From Gammaproteobacteria bacterium (GTDB lineage Bacteria; Pseudomonadota; Gammaproteobacteria; DSM-26407), in the NCBI GenBank assembly GCA_028694565.1, contig JAQVKR010000172.1, positions 1 to 6,119 of the forward strand: a stretch of DNA of 6,119 bases, given 5' to 3'. Below, piece by piece: positions 1 through 5,666 of the stretch (its first letter is position 1; every line of letters starts with the position of its first letter). The notes below the pieces were generated by a model. The model had not been told where the DNA came from. It ran no database searches and saw only the letters and a program-made list of their open reading frames with translations. The position numbers and the translations under genes were made by a program.

Positions 1-217
1 CGAAGTGGCAGCGCTGGCGCAGGGCCTCGGCCCGCTCCACGCTCTCGGCCACTTCCACCAGGGGATAGCTCTTGGCCAGGGATCGCTGCAGGAAGCTGCG
101 GATTCCCGGTTCGTCGTCCACCACCATGATGGAACCCTGGATGCCCAGCCCGGGCGCGTCGTTGGCACCCTCGCCGGACACGGCATTTTCCAACCGCTTC
201 AAGGCTGTCTCGGTCAT
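1..217 (-). CDS. Response regulator, receiver domain (partial, C-terminal part off the left edge)
   Basis: The first 72 codons of a two-component response regulator are visible; the gene continues past position 1. After a polar N-terminal tail of about 28 residues, a CheY-like receiver domain begins with IMVVDDEPGIRSFLQRSL (residues 30-47). The hydrophobic beta-1 strand is followed by the acidic pair D34-D35, which in this family binds Mg2+. The phosphoacceptor aspartate should lie just beyond the visible end. The ATG at 217 is supported by a GAGG Shine-Dalgarno about 6 bases upstream on this strand, and an in-frame TGA lies just before it. The gene is divergent from the tup-mob-moeA operon across 272 bases that hold a sigma-54 promoter. 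This suggests, without proving, that it is an NtrC-type sigma-54 activator controlling that operon. The output domain cannot be seen, so an OmpR- or NarL-type regulator remains possible. The receiver assignment is firm; the regulatory target is inference. Confidence 0.85.
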   Translation of the reverse strand, partial: MTETALKRLENAVSGEGANDAPGLGIQGSIMVVDDEPGIRSFLQRSLAKSYPLVEVAESVERAEALRQRCHF

Positions 218-254
218 ATCCGCCTCACATCCGCATCTGTCCCGTGCGGCGCGG

Positions 255-276
255 CCCGGGAAAATCACATCCCGGG
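255..276. repeat. Paired CCCGGG repeat in the divergent control region
   Basis: CCCGGG occurs twice (255-260 and 271-276), separated by the AT-rich 10-base spacer AAAATCACAT. Because CCCGGG is its own reverse complement, the pair is both a direct and an inverted repeat. It lies 38-59 bases upstream of the start codon of the minus-strand response regulator. It could be a protein-binding site, for example for autoregulation of that gene, or a hairpin in its leader. No T-run follows on either strand, so it does not look like an intrinsic terminator. In GC-rich DNA a hexamer pair may also arise by chance. Confidence 0.35.
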
Positions 277-309
277 ACGACCGCCGTGCCGAAACGGGTA
301 GGTCAAAGT

Positions 310-328
310 GTCCGCCGCGGACCGCGGC
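310..328. promoter_or_regulatory. Overlapping GC-rich palindromes, possible activator-binding (enhancer) site
   Basis: Two perfect odd-centred palindromes overlap here. GTCCGC-C-GCGGAC covers 310-322, and GCCGCGG-A-CCGCGGC covers 314-328 with arms of 7 bases. The centre lies about 115-120 bases upstream of the start site predicted from the sigma-54 promoter at 410-425. That is within the usual distance for an enhancer-like upstream site bound by a dimeric NtrC-family activator. An AT-richer patch (331-344), which could allow bending, lies between the site and the promoter. The palindromes are directly visible; their function is inferred from position only. Confidence 0.4.
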
Positions 329-409
329 CTACGACAAATTGACGCACTCTCGGCACGATGCCGGGGTGTTGCCCCCCTCGGCGCGCGGGTTTCATGGACC
401 CCGTCGCGC

Positions 410-425
410 TGGCACCTCGATTGCA
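410..425 (+). promoter_or_regulatory. Sigma-54 (-24/-12) promoter of the tup-mob-moeA operon
   Basis: The sequence C-TGGCAC-CTCGA-TTGCA-T fits the sigma-54 consensus TGGCAC-N5-TTGCA at every specified position. The invariant GG (411-412) and GC (423-424) are separated by exactly 10 bases. It points towards tupA, with a predicted start near 436, giving a leader of about 54 bases before the ATG at 490. No convincing sigma-70 -35/-10 pair was found in the same intergenic region. A divergent response regulator and an upstream palindrome (310-328) complete the usual sigma-54 arrangement. The motif match is directly seen; its activity is not tested. Confidence 0.72.
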
Positions 426-477
426 TCTTATCCGTGGCTGATTGCGAACGACAATGTTTTTCATTACTTCGCCATAT

Positions 478-483
478 AAGGAG
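478..483 (+). promoter_or_regulatory. Shine-Dalgarno of tupA
   Basis: AAGGAG lies 6 bases before the ATG at 490. It fixes that start against an in-frame TTG at 442, which would put a polar 16-residue tail ahead of the signal peptide. Confidence 0.8.
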
Positions 484-489
484 AAACCC

Positions 490-1317
490 ATGCTGCGGAA
501 GACTCTGATCGCGGCCACGGCGCTGCTCGGGCTGTGCCTCGGCGGCGCCGTGCCGGCGGCCGAACAGGGCGTCATCCGGCTCGCCACCACCACCAGCACC
601 GACAATTCCGGCCTGCTGGCCAAGCTGCTGCCCCCCTTCGAGGCCCGCACCGGCGCCAAGGTGCACGTGATCGCGGTGGGCACCGGCAAGGCCCTGCGCA
701 TGGGCCAGGAGGGCGATGTGGACGTGGTGCTGGTCCACGCCCGCCCCGCCGAGGACGCCTTCATGGAGGCCGGCTACGGCGTCAACCGCCGCGACGTGAT
801 GTACAACGACTTCGTCATCGTCGGCCCGGCCTCCGACCCGGCCGGCATCAAGGGGCTGGGCGACGCCACGGAGGCCCTTCAGCGGATCGCAGCGAAGCAG
901 GCGCTGTTCGTCTCCCGCGGCGACGACTCGGGCACCCACAAGAAGGAGCGCGCGCTCTGGAGCGACGCCGGCGTGCAGCCCGGCGGCGAGTGGTACCGGG
1001 AGGCCGGACAGGGCATGGGCAAGGTGCTGCAGATGGCGGGCGAGCTCGACGCCTACACCCTCGCCGACCGCGGCACCTGGCTGGCCTACAGCGGCAAGCT
1101 GCCGCTGGAGGTGCTGACCGAGGGCGATGCGCGCCTGTTCAACCCCTACGGCGTCATGGCGGTGAACCCGCAGCGCTATCCGGACACCAACTACATGGGG
1201 GCGCTGGAGCTCATCGCCTGGATCACCTCGCCGGAGGGCCAGGCCATCATCCGCGACTTCGCCATCAACGGCCAGCCGCTGTTCACCCCGGTGGCGGTGA
1301 CCCTGGCGAAACAGTGA
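490..1317 (+). CDS. tupA: Tungstate ABC transporter, periplasmic substrate-binding protein TupA
   Basis: This 275-residue exported binding protein captures tungstate (and possibly molybdate) in the periplasm and delivers it to TupBC. Residues 1-24 form a Sec signal peptide: positive MLRK, a hydrophobic core, and a VPAA cleavage region. C16 is not in a lipobox because it is preceded by Leu, so the protein should be soluble. The TupA family motif TTTSTDNSGLL (33-43), which contributes to the oxyanion site, is intact. So are GTGKAL (65-70), EGDVDVVLVHAR (75-86), VMYNDFVIVGP (104-114) and SRGDDSGTHKKE (143-154). These place it in the TupA group rather than with ModA or WtpA. Length is normal for the family. 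It is the first gene of the operon, downstream of the sigma-54 promoter, with tupB following after 19 bases. Preference for tungstate over molybdate is inferred from the family and not provable here. Confidence 0.93.
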   Translation: MLRKTLIAATALLGLCLGGAVPAAEQGVIRLATTTSTDNSGLLAKLLPPFEARTGAKVHVIAVGTGKALRMGQEGDVDVVLVHARPAEDAFMEAGYGVNRRDVMYNDFVIVGPASDPAGIKGLGDATEALQRIAAKQALFVSRGDDSGTHKKERALWSDAGVQPGGEWYREAGQGMGKVLQMAGELDAYTLADRGTWLAYSGKLPLEVLTEGDARLFNPYGVMAVNPQRYPDTNYMGALELIAWITSPEGQAIIRDFAINGQPLFTPVAVTLAKQ

Positions 1318-1336
1318 TCCGGAGCTGACACCGTCC

Positions 1337-2038
1337 ATGGAGAGCCTGGGAGAAGCCGCGACCCGCGCCCTGGCGCTGCTGTTCAGCGGCGACGCCGCCC
1401 TGTGGGCCATCATCGGCATCTCCCTGAAGGTCTCCCTGCAGGCGATCCTCTACGCCACGCCGCCCGGGCTGATGCTGGCCTTCCTCCTGGCCCACGGGCG
1501 CTTTCCCGGGCGGCGGGCGCTCATCTCCACCTTCAACACCCTGCTGGCCGTGCCGGCGGTGGTGGTGGGGCTGAGCGTCTACATGGCGCTCTCGCGCAAC
1601 GGCCCGCTCGGGGACCTGCGCCTGCTGTTCACCCAGGAGGCGATGATCATCGGCCAGTTCCTGCTCGCCTTCCCCATCCTGGTGGCCATGGGCCACGCCG
1701 CCATCCAGGGCGCCGACCGGCGTGCCTGGGAGACGGCGCTGACCCTGGGCGCCCCGCCGTGGCGGGCCATGCTCACGCTGATGCACGAGCTGCGCTTCGG
1801 CCTGCTGGCGACGGTGCTGGCCGCCTTCGGGCGCATCATCGCCGAGGTGGGCAGCTCCATGATGGTGGGCGGCAACATTCTCAACGTGACCCGCAACATC
1901 CCCACGGCCATCGCGCTGGAGACCAGCAAGGGCGAGTTCGCCCAGGGCATCGCCCTGGGCCTGGTCCTGCTGCTGATGGCACTGGTCCTGAACTTCACCC
2001 TGGGCGTGTTCCAGGGCAAGGGCGAGCTACGCGCATGA
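1337..2038 (+). CDS. tupB: Tungstate ABC transporter, permease TupB
   Basis: This 233-residue inner-membrane permease forms the channel, presumably as a homodimer, through which TupA-bound tungstate is moved by TupC. Hydrophobic stretches at about 20-52, 60-85, 102-122, 152-182 and 203-226 account for five or so transmembrane segments. The cytoplasmic EAA-type coupling loop, which contacts the ATPase, is visible as ETALTLGAPPWRAML (132-146) with its conserved Gly138. AEVGSSMMVGGNI near the C-terminus is typical of TupB/ModB-like permeases. The ATG at 1337 follows a CCGGAG about 12 bases upstream. That spacing is rather long, but no better in-frame start is near. The stop codon overlaps the tupC start in an ATGA, so the two subunits are probably translationally coupled. 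Confidence 0.92.
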   Translation: MESLGEAATRALALLFSGDAALWAIIGISLKVSLQAILYATPPGLMLAFLLAHGRFPGRRALISTFNTLLAVPAVVVGLSVYMALSRNGPLGDLRLLFTQEAMIIGQFLLAFPILVAMGHAAIQGADRRAWETALTLGAPPWRAMLTLMHELRFGLLATVLAAFGRIIAEVGSSMMVGGNILNVTRNIPTAIALETSKGEFAQGIALGLVLLLMALVLNFTLGVFQGKGELRA

Positions 2039-2766
2039 CTCCCGAACCGAACCCCCCGGTGCTGCGCTTCCTGGACCTGCACAAGTCCTTCGGCGAGCGC
2101 TGCCTGTTCCGCATCCCGGAGCTCAGCATCCATCCCCGCACCTGTCTCCTGCTCAAGGGTCGCAACGGCGCCGGCAAGAGCACCCTGATGAAAATCCTGG
2201 CCGGCCTCGAGGCCCCGGATGGCGGCCTGGTGGAGTCCGGCGGCGAACGGCGGCCCTGGCATGCCGCCCGCCAGCTCTGCCGCAGCCAGGCGATCTACGT
2301 CCACCAGCAGCCCTACCTGTTCGATCGCAGCGTGGAGGCCAACGTGGCCTACGGCCTGGAGCAGGCGGGCTGGCCCCGGCGCCGCATCCGCGCGACGGTC
2401 GGCGAGGCGCTGGAATGGGCCGGCCTCTCGCACCTGGCCGGGCGCAACGCGCGCACCCTCTCCGGCGGCGAGAAGCAGCGGGTGACCCTGACCCGCGCCC
2501 GGGTGCTGCAGCCGCGCCTGCTGCTGCTCGACGAGCCCACCGCCAGCATGGACCGGGCCGCCCGGGACCAGACCCAGGCCCTGGTCCGGCGCCTGCGCGA
2601 CGAGGGCATGGGCATCCTCATCAGCAGTCACGAGCTGCAGGAGATGACGCCCCTGGCCGACCTGATTCTGACCCTCGAGGAGGGCCGCCTGCGGCAGGAG
2701 GACGACACGCCGCCGAAAATCCGCGCGGTCCCGCCCCACCCGGCGATGGCGACCGCGCTGGCATGA
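2035..2766 (+). CDS. tupC: Tungstate ABC transporter, ATP-binding protein TupC
   Basis: This 243-residue cytoplasmic ATPase powers the TupB channel. All ABC motifs are present in order: Walker A GRNGAGKST (42-50), Q-loop near Q91/Q92 in YVHQQPYLF, signature LSGGEKQRV (142-150), Walker B LLLLDEP (162-168), and the switch histidine H199 in ISSHE. The protein ends soon after this core, with no C-terminal TOBE/MOP domain. It therefore lacks the molybdate-binding regulatory extension of ModC, which agrees with a Tup-type system. It starts in an ATGA overlap with tupB, with a weak AAGGGCGAG ribosome site 8 bases upstream, and ends in an ATGA overlap with mobA. The last 20 or so residues are Pro- and Ala-rich and look like a loose tail. 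Confidence 0.93.
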   Translation: MTPEPNPPVLRFLDLHKSFGERCLFRIPELSIHPRTCLLLKGRNGAGKSTLMKILAGLEAPDGGLVESGGERRPWHAARQLCRSQAIYVHQQPYLFDRSVEANVAYGLEQAGWPRRRIRATVGEALEWAGLSHLAGRNARTLSGGEKQRVTLTRARVLQPRLLLLDEPTASMDRAARDQTQALVRRLRDEGMGILISSHELQEMTPLADLILTLEEGRLRQEDDTPPKIRAVPPHPAMATALA

Positions 2767-3383
2767 ACGGGCCCCTCCGCTCCGGAGCCGGCAGCCGCAT
2801 CGCCGGCGTGATCCTGGCCGGGGGGCGGGCCCGGCGCATGGGCGGCATGGACAAGGGGCTGCTGGAACTCGGCGGCCGGCCGCTCGTCACCTACGCCATC
2901 GCCGCCCTGGCCCCCCAGGTGGGCGACCTGCTCATCAACGCCAACCGCAACCTCGAGCGCTATACCGCGTTCGGCTACCCCGTCGTGCCCGACCTGGACG
3001 GCTCCTTCGCCGGGCCGCTGGCCGGGATGGCCAGCGCCATGCAGGCCGCGCGCACCCCGCTCGTCCTCACCGTCCCCTGCGACTCGCCCCTGCTCCCCGG
3101 CGATCTGGCGCGGCGGCTGCTGTCCGCCCTGGAGGCGGAGCGGGCCGATCTCGCGGTCGCCCACGACGGCGAGCGCCTGCAGCCGGTCTTCTCGCTGATT
3201 CACACCCGGCTGCTGGAGGACCTGACCGGCTATCTCGACGGCGGCGAGCGCAAGATCGACCGCTGGTTCGCCCGCCACCGCGTCGCCCGGGTGGGTTTCA
3301 GCGACCGGCCGGAAACCTTTCTCAACGTGAACACGCCCGAGGAGCTGCGGGCGCTGGAACAGCGGCTGCGCCCGGAACCATGA
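2763..3383 (+). CDS. mobA: Molybdenum cofactor guanylyltransferase MobA
   Basis: This 206-residue enzyme transfers GMP from GTP to the molybdenum (or tungsten) pterin cofactor, making the guanine dinucleotide form used as bis-MGD by DMSO-reductase-family enzymes. The nucleotide-binding signature LAGGRARRMGGMDKGLLEL (18-36) is complete. It is followed by INANRN (58-63), the PDLDGSFAGPLAGM segment (76-89), the metal-binding PCDSP with D107, QPVFSL (140-145), and the C-terminal FLNVNTPEEL (186-195). All match the MobA family, and length is usual. The ATG overlaps the tupC stop in ATGA and has no clear Shine-Dalgarno, so translation probably depends on coupling. Its place straight after the transporter ties tungstate or molybdate uptake to formation of the MGD cofactor. 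It was considered as a CTP-using MocA homologue, but DKG, PCD and the mobB neighbour favour MobA. Confidence 0.94.
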   Translation: MNGPLRSGAGSRIAGVILAGGRARRMGGMDKGLLELGGRPLVTYAIAALAPQVGDLLINANRNLERYTAFGYPVVPDLDGSFAGPLAGMASAMQAARTPLVLTVPCDSPLLPGDLARRLLSALEAERADLAVAHDGERLQPVFSLIHTRLLEDLTGYLDGGERKIDRWFARHRVARVGFSDRPETFLNVNTPEELRALEQRLRPEP

Positions 3384-3916
3384 CCGCGATTCCCTTCCCC
3401 GTCCCCCTTCTTGGCATCGCCGCCTGGAGCGGCACCGGCAAGACCACGCTGCTGCGGCGGGTCATCCCGCTCCTGTGCGGCGAGGGCCTACGCATCGCCC
3501 TGCTCAAGCACGCCCACCACGCCTTCGACGTGGACCATCCCGGCAAGGACAGCTACCGCCTGCGCGCGGCGGGCGCCGAACAGGTGCTGGTGGCCTCCCG
3601 CCGGCGCTGGGCCCTGATGGCCGAGACGCCGGAGCGCACGGAGCGCCCCGATCTGGCGCAGATGCTGGGCCGGCTCGATCCGGACGCCGCGGACCTGGTG
3701 CTGGTGGAGGGCTTCAAGCGCGCGCCGATCCCGAAAATCGAGCTGCACCGGCCGGCCCTGGGCCAGCCCCTGCTGTATCCTCGGGATGCGCGCGTGCTCG
3801 CCGTCGCCACCGACGCGCCGCTGGAGCCGGTCCCCGCCATCCCGGTGCTGGACCTCGACGACCCGGCGCAGGTGGCCGGCTTCATTCTCGACTACCTGCG
3901 GAAGGACAGCCTATGA
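3380..3916 (+). CDS. mobB: Molybdopterin-guanine dinucleotide biosynthesis adaptor MobB
   Basis: This 178-residue P-loop GTP-binding protein works with MobA in MGD formation. In E. coli it is not essential, and its exact role is unsettled. The P-loop AAWSGTGKTTLL (14-25) is the same as I recall for E. coli MobB, including Ala where many P-loops have the first Gly. Further family signatures are LLKHAHHAFDVDHPGKDSYRL (41-61, His- and Asp-rich), the VASRRRWALM stretch (71-80), and the Walker-B-like VLVEGFKRAPIPKIE (107-121). Length fits single-domain MobB, with no fusion to MobA or MoeA. It starts in an ATGA overlap with mobA and ends in an ATGA overlap with moeA. A GGAAGGA near its end serves moeA. 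Confidence 0.94.
   Translation: MTAIPFPVPLLGIAAWSGTGKTTLLRRVIPLLCGEGLRIALLKHAHHAFDVDHPGKDSYRLRAAGAEQVLVASRRRWALMAETPERTERPDLAQMLGRLDPDAADLVLVEGFKRAPIPKIELHRPALGQPLLYPRDARVLAVATDAPLEPVPAIPVLDLDDPAQVAGFILDYLRKDSL
3900..3906 (+). promoter_or_regulatory. Shine-Dalgarno of moeA inside mobB
   Basis: GGAAGGA lies 6 bases before the ATG at 3913, within the last codons of mobB. It is the strongest internal ribosome site of the operon, so moeA may be translated more independently than mobA or mobB, whose starts lack a clear site. Confidence 0.6.
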
Positions 3917-5184
3917 ACGACACCAAACCGGTAGCCCGGCAGCCCAGCTGCGCCGATGCCGCCGAACCCGGAGTGCTGAGCGTGGCGGCGGCCCTGGCGC
4001 GCATGGGAGCGGACGTCGTCCCCGTGGCCGGGGTGGAGAAGATCGCCCTGCGCGGCGCCCTGGGCCGGGTCCTGGCCGGGGAGGTGCTCTCCCCGGTCAA
4101 TGTCCCCTCCCACACCAACTCGGCCATGGACGGCTACGCCCTCGGCGGCGACGACCTGCCCGGAAGCGGCGGCGCCGTGCTGAGCGTCATCGGCACCGCC
4201 TACGCCGGAACGCCCTATCCCGGCACCGTCGCCGCAGGCCAGTGCGTGCGCATCATGACCGGGGCGATGATGCCCGCCGGGACCGATTCGGTGGTGATGC
4301 AGGAGCACGCGGAGCGGGACGGGGACACCATCCGCATCGACGGCGGCCACCGCCGCGGCCAGAACGTCCGCCAGGCCGGCGAGGATCTCGCCGCCGGCCA
4401 GCCGGCGCTGCACGCTGGCCAGTGGATCGGCCCGGCCGAGCTGGGGCTGCTCGCCTCCCTGGGGGTGGCGGAGGTGCGGGTGCGGCGGCGCCTGCGGGTG
4501 GCCTTCTTCTCCACCGGGGACGAGCTGCGCTCCATCGGCGAGCCGCTCGGCGAGGGGGAGATCTACGACAGCAACCGCTACACCCTGCACGGCATGCTCA
4601 CCCGCCTGGGCGCCGAAGTGCTGGACATGGGGGTGGTGCGCGACACGCCGGCGGCGCTGCGCGAGGCTTTCGGCGAGGCCGCCGCCATGGCCGACGTGGT
4701 GATGACCTCCGGCGGCGTCTCCGTGGGCGAGGCCGACTATGTGAAGGAGACCCTGGCCGAGCTCGGCCGGGTGGACTTCTGGAAGATCGCCATGAAACCC
4801 GGCCGCCCCCTCGCCTTCGGCCGCCTGGGCGCGTCAACCTTCATCGGCCTGCCCGGCAACCCGGTGGCGGTGATGGTGGCCTTCTACCAGTTCGCCCGGC
4901 CCCTGCTGCGCCGCCTGCAGGGCGAAACGGACACCGATCCCGTCCGCTTCACCGTGCCCTGCCTCACCGCCCTGAAGAAGCGCCCGGGCCGCACCGAGTA
5001 CCAGCGCGGCGTGCTGCACCGCGACGCCGAGGGCCGCCTGGTGGTGCGCACCACCGGCGCCCAGGGCTCCGGCATCCTGCGCTCCATGAGCGAGGCCAAC
5101 TGCTTCGTCGTGCTCGGCCACGACCAGGGCCGGGTGGAGCCCGGCGACCCCGTGGAGGTGCAGCCGTTCCTCGGCCTGATCTGA
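3913..5184 (+). CDS. moeA: Molybdopterin molybdenumtransferase MoeA
   Basis: This 423-residue cytosolic enzyme uses adenylylated molybdopterin to insert molybdate or tungstate into the dithiolene, the last common step of cofactor synthesis. It is full length. The N-terminal region carries NSAMDGYA (69-76); D73 matches E. coli D59. It is followed by RIMTGAMMPAGTDSVVMQE (113-131), where T116 matches E. coli T100, and RQAGEDL (153-159). The MogA-like domain shows STGDEL (200-205; E204 matches E188), VRDTP with D244, TSGGVSVGEADY (265-276; D275), MKPGRPLAFG (294-303) and GLPGNPV (312-318). A C-terminal beta-barrel (domain IV) follows. The residue before NSAMDG is T68 where E. coli has Asp, a variant outside the listed catalytic set. 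The N-terminus is about 14 residues longer than in E. coli. It is the last gene of the operon and ends 7 bases before a convergent gene. Confidence 0.95.
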   Translation: MNDTKPVARQPSCADAAEPGVLSVAAALARMGADVVPVAGVEKIALRGALGRVLAGEVLSPVNVPSHTNSAMDGYALGGDDLPGSGGAVLSVIGTAYAGTPYPGTVAAGQCVRIMTGAMMPAGTDSVVMQEHAERDGDTIRIDGGHRRGQNVRQAGEDLAAGQPALHAGQWIGPAELGLLASLGVAEVRVRRRLRVAFFSTGDELRSIGEPLGEGEIYDSNRYTLHGMLTRLGAEVLDMGVVRDTPAALREAFGEAAAMADVVMTSGGVSVGEADYVKETLAELGRVDFWKIAMKPGRPLAFGRLGASTFIGLPGNPVAVMVAFYQFARPLLRRLQGETDTDPVRFTVPCLTALKKRPGRTEYQRGVLHRDAEGRLVVRTTGAQGSGILRSMSEANCFVVLGHDQGRVEPGDPVEVQPFLGLI

Positions 5185-5187
5185 CCC

Positions 5188-5198
5188 GCGCTCAGCGC
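5188..5198. repeat. Short palindrome at the moeA/lipoprotein convergent junction
   Basis: GCGCT-C-AGCGC is a perfect palindrome lying 3 bases after the moeA stop. It overlaps the stop codon of the minus-strand lipoprotein gene (5192-5194). With a usable loop the stem is only about 4 GC pairs, and no T-run follows in either direction. It is at best a weak, bidirectional stop or pause signal. No better terminator was found between the two genes. Confidence 0.3.
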
Positions 5199-5575
5199 TG
5201 CCGGTACCACTTGGACGGCAGGCCGAGCGCGCCGCAGCCGGTGCACTCCAGGTCGCCGCCCTCCTGCAGGACGAAACGGAGGGAAGCGCCGGCGCCGGGA
5301 TCCACGTCCAGCGCGGCGCCATCAGGCACGGCGGCGAAGGAATCCACGTTCTCGCCATCGGCGGCGCGAACGAGCAGATGGGCGGCGTCCCCCTTCACCA
5401 CCAGGCTGACGTCGACGATCTCCCCGCTGGTGCCCGCGGCGATGCGCGCGGCAGGCCCGGCGAGGACATCGCGCGCCGGGGCGGGATCGCCGAGATAGGT
5501 GCCATCCAGGGACGGACCGCCCCCGCAGGCGGTCAGCAGCAGGAACAGTCCTGCGACCGGTAGTCGATGCATCAT
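5192..5575 (-). CDS. Small predicted lipoprotein with C-terminal CxxC, unknown function
   Basis: This 127-residue protein was not recognised. It starts MMHRLPVAGLFLLLTAC, a lipoprotein signal peptide with lipobox LTAC. C17 would be lipid-modified, and Gly at +2 (not Asp) suggests outer-membrane sorting. The mature part, of about 110 residues, is rich in Gly, Ala and Asp and has alternating hydrophobic stretches (EIVDVSLVVKG; SLRFVLQ) that suggest a small beta-rich fold. Near the end lies a CTGC pair (C111, C114) in DLECTGCGALGLPSKWYRQR, which could bind a metal or form a disulfide. Two adjacent ATGs (5575 and 5572) are possible starts. AAGGAG at 5581-5586 sits 5 or 8 bases before them, so either start works. 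It lies 91 bases downstream of the NTF2-like gene on the same strand and faces the moeA 3' end. No evidence connects it to tungstate. Confidence 0.8.
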   Translation of the reverse strand: MMHRLPVAGLFLLLTACGGGPSLDGTYLGDPAPARDVLAGPAARIAAGTSGEIVDVSLVVKGDAAHLLVRAADGENVDSFAAVPDGAALDVDPGAGASLRFVLQEGGDLECTGCGALGLPSKWYRQR

Positions 5576-5580
5576 CGGTT

Positions 5581-5586
5581 CTCCTT
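5581..5586 (-). promoter_or_regulatory. Shine-Dalgarno of the lipoprotein gene
   Basis: AAGGAG on the minus strand precedes the paired ATGs at 5575 and 5572. It supports a start at the lipoprotein signal peptide and rules out reading the open frame further upstream as protein. Confidence 0.7.
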
Positions 5587-5666
5587 GGCTGTCGGTGTGT
5601 CGCGGAAACCGCCGTCCATCCTGCGCCATCTGGCCGGCGACTGAAAGGTTGCCGCGCGGCGGCGGC

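Noticed and set aside
339..367. TTGACG at 339-344 as a sigma-70 -35 box
   Set aside because: No TATAAT-like hexamer lies 16-18 bases downstream, where the sequence is GC-rich.
442..489. In-frame TTG at 442 as an earlier tupA start
   Set aside because: It would add 16 polar residues before the signal peptide, and it has no ribosome site. AAGGAG at 478-483 clearly serves the ATG at 490.
218..489. ModE operator or Moco riboswitch upstream of tupA
   Set aside because: No TATATA-type ModE half-sites were seen, and the roughly 54-base predicted leader is too short for the Moco riboswitch fold.
520..540. TupA as a lipoprotein through C16
   Set aside because: The residue before the cysteine is Leu, not Gly, Ala or Ser, so there is no lipobox. 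A standard cleavage region follows at VPAA.
3892..4590. Long open frames on the strand opposite moeA and other operon genes
   Set aside because: They are by-products of GC-rich codon use. Their translations are low-complexity His/Gly/Arg/Ala-rich, without domains, while the plus-strand frame encodes clear MoeA motifs throughout.
5188..5198. Intrinsic terminator of the operon
   Set aside because: The stem is too short, and there is no T-run on either strand. It is kept only as a palindrome.
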